From assembly GCA_964035545.1 (NCBI GenBank), contig OZ037772.1, positions 2,145,001-2,209,000 of the forward strand: a stretch of 64,000 bases of DNA, written 5' to 3'. Shown in pieces: positions 62,105-64,000 of the stretch. Position numbers and translations under genes: made by a program. Source of the DNA: Bugula neritina. Taxonomy: Eukaryota; Bryozoa; Gymnolaemata; Cheilostomatida; Bugulidae. The notes under the pieces were generated by a model that was not told where the DNA came from, ran no database searches, and was given only the letters and a program-made list of their open reading frames with translations. The stretch's first letter is position 1. Every line of letters starts with the position of its first letter.

Positions 62105-64000
62105 TTAGTATTTTATTGTGTATTTCCTCAGTCCATCTTTTCTACATGCTAGAAACACTGTGTCTCTGTTATACACAGCAATGTCCCACACCCAGCCACT
62201 AACACCAAGACTTTCTCTGGGAACAGTAAGCACCAGTTGACCTGTCAATAATAGCATCATATTGTATCAGTTGCTGTGTATTGAGAGAAACAGACAGACT
62301 GCCTTTAAAGATGGAACTAAGCAGGTTACATGCATGAAGTAAATATTCAAACAGCAGAAAATAGTATCTCCTTATACAACTGTATTGACCTTGACCCACA
62401 AACTTAGCCTGTGGCTCTTATATAGAACACACCCACATGTCTACTTCTAATACCACTGCAGCTACTCCAACATTATCACATATTAAATACTCGACAAGAA
62501 CCAACCACAGCCACCTGAGTCCCACCAGCAAACACTGCTCTACCAGCCATCATCAACTTACAATAGTCTCAGTAATAGCACTCAAAAAGTATCAAATTAT
62601 TTACATTTAAATTATCTGATGACCAAAACAACAGCAGCACTAGACTGAAGTCAAACTACAACTCATAACTCATGTGTAGCTGGCAGTCTGTACAGTTGTT
62701 AGACTGAGCACCTCTAAAATTACTGTAAAACACTTGCATAGTATACTAACTAGTCATGCTGATAGGTGGGTTTGAACCCCTTGCAGCACCAACTCACTTA
62801 GCAGTGTGGAGTCTCTATCCTCTACACTACCAAGTGAACCCTTGGAAAGGAAGACTGAATAGAGAGTTTACTAAGAGCTCACTGCACACTACACAGAGTA
62901 CACCTTAAACCTATACAATATAATATACACTTCTACCTCTGCTTACATCCTGCATGTTACTGCAGCTGGAAATAAACTTATTGCATAACTTATTACATAA
63001 CTTTTAGCTAAAAATAACATCAGTGACTTGATAAATACTAACAATATCATAATATATCTTATGAGTGGAAGTTGTTTACTGTTAATTATTAAAATATATT
63101 TTTTACTGCAACATAATTATATATAAATAACTAAACTTACTATAATAAACAGGGTATTTACCTTCAAGTGAGAGGATGAGGAGAGGTCCTTCCCTTGTAC
63201 AGATGTGAATCAGTTCAGATGTTGGATCAAAGGAAATACCAGTTGGGAATGAGATGTGAGGAAACTCCCACATTAGAGAGAGAGTTGTGTTCTCCACTTT
63301 ATATCTTCTCACTTTACCATCTTCAGTGTAGTCTCCTATGAGGAGAGTTGAGTCTGGGAGGATGCATACAGGGTCAGGGTACTCCATCTCAGGAAGTGGG
63401 AACTTCTGTATTTTATTGTTAACTAGGTTACAGACTACCAGCTGCTTCTTACTACAGTCTACAATACAGAGCAGTGAGTCGTGTTGAGCTATTCTATAGT
63501 AAAGGAAGGGTTTAACTACTGAATGCTTGTAGAGGGAGCGAGTCTCCTCAAAGGAGTTTGGATCAAGAAGTGAGACTTCAGCTGTTTTCTCCTCACTGTT
63601 ATACGAGCTGCCAACCATCACCCCTTCAGGTTGGATTATCTCCCACCACCATGTAGTGTTGGTGTCCTTCACTGAGCTGATAGTATCCAGAGTGTCTCTA
63701 TTTATTACTTCTACACCTTCTAGTGTCTGACACATCAGATGTCCATCAGCTGAGATGTTTACTCTGGCACACCAGCCACGTACAGGAAGTCCATCAGACT
63801 GTAGAGAAGATGGTGGCTGCAGCAGCTTCAGTCCCAGACTGTCTTCACTGTCTGCAACAACAAAATAACAATTCTATAACTTGACAATCTCATCACCTGA
63901 GGAGGTGGGAACAGAATTTCAAACTTAAAACTAAAAGATGTTTAAATACAAGCAGTCTGTAGTTACTACAAGTTGCTACGTGATGCACAGGTCTAAGTGA
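62105..64000 (-). CDS. Second TRIM-like gene, 3' exons (partial)
   Basis: Inverted paralog of the gene at 17865-25247; the window ends in its intron 5. Exon 6 is 63851-63162 (690 nt, 6 nt longer than its paralog) and exon 7 is 62241-62105 (137 nt, 3 nt longer); both are open and in frame. It encodes the beta-propeller half: DSLGLKLLQPPSSLQ, DSTLLIGDYTEDGKVRRY, SELIHICTREGP, then GQLVLTVPRESLGVS ... YTIKY and stop. Amino-acid changes are mostly conservative, with a local insertion near TTWWWEII. Introns and the 3' flank are also duplicated, including the tRNA-like SINE (62755-62850). The RING, B-box and coiled-coil exons lie beyond the window, so ligase function cannot be judged. Confidence 0.85.
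62755..62850 (-). mobile_element. tRNA-derived SINE head, paralogous copy
   Basis: Complement of 24518-24605, with the B box GGGTTTGAACCCC on the plus strand. Same position in intron 6 of the second TRIM copy. Confidence 0.55.

Overview
This is nuclear DNA from an animal. It is AT-rich, the genes are split by short GT-AG introns, and it carries a fibrillar-collagen gene, a TRIM-type RING/B-box gene, valyl-tRNA synthetase exons and many eukaryotic transposons. The gene content fits an early-branching marine invertebrate such as a sponge, but the sequence alone does not fix the phylum. All gene models were built by hand from splice phase and protein-family resemblance; no alignment or search was run.

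Layout. 0-5 kb: non-coding DNA, minisatellites and a dispersed repeat. 5.2-11.1 kb (+): fibrillar collagen gene, with Cys-rich exons, Gly-X-Y exons and the end of the COLFI C-propeptide; it has a frameshift and lacks the COLFI core exon. 11.8-15.3 kb: a Penelope-like GIY-YIG remnant, a 2-kb array of a 17-bp unit, and a hAT-like repeat. 17.9-25.2 kb (+): a complete seven-exon TRIM-like gene (618 codons) with a 344-bp Harbinger MITE in intron 5. 25.3-28.7 kb: duplicated TRIM 3' sequence, including a decayed last exon on the minus strand. 28.7-38.3 kb (-): a decayed, truncated valyl-tRNA synthetase gene cut by an 11-bp satellite array with a 363-bp higher-order period.

41.1-58.9 kb: a PIF/Harbinger transposon with both of its genes apparently open, a 437-aa DDE transposase and a 208-aa MADF-BESS protein. 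Two other elements have inserted into it. One is a 9.3-kb ISL2EU-like transposon (41243-50527) with about 1.07-kb terminal inverted repeats, an AT target duplication, a 478-aa THAP-DDE transposase and a 612-aa SAP-SWIM-YqaJ nuclease. The other is a 4.1-kb LTR retrotransposon (50938-55063) with 213-bp LTRs that match by eye and a GTGAT target duplication. A probable solo LTR and a hairpin lie between the two Harbinger genes. Without its insertions the Harbinger element is about 4.4 kb.

59-64 kb: a second 344-bp Harbinger MITE, then, on the minus strand, a broken copy of the collagen gene and the 3' exons of a second TRIM gene. These copies lie in opposite orientation to, and in a different order from, the genes at 5-25 kb. 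This points to segmental duplication with rearrangement. The second TRIM copy preserves the empty insertion site of the first MITE, so that insertion came after the duplication.
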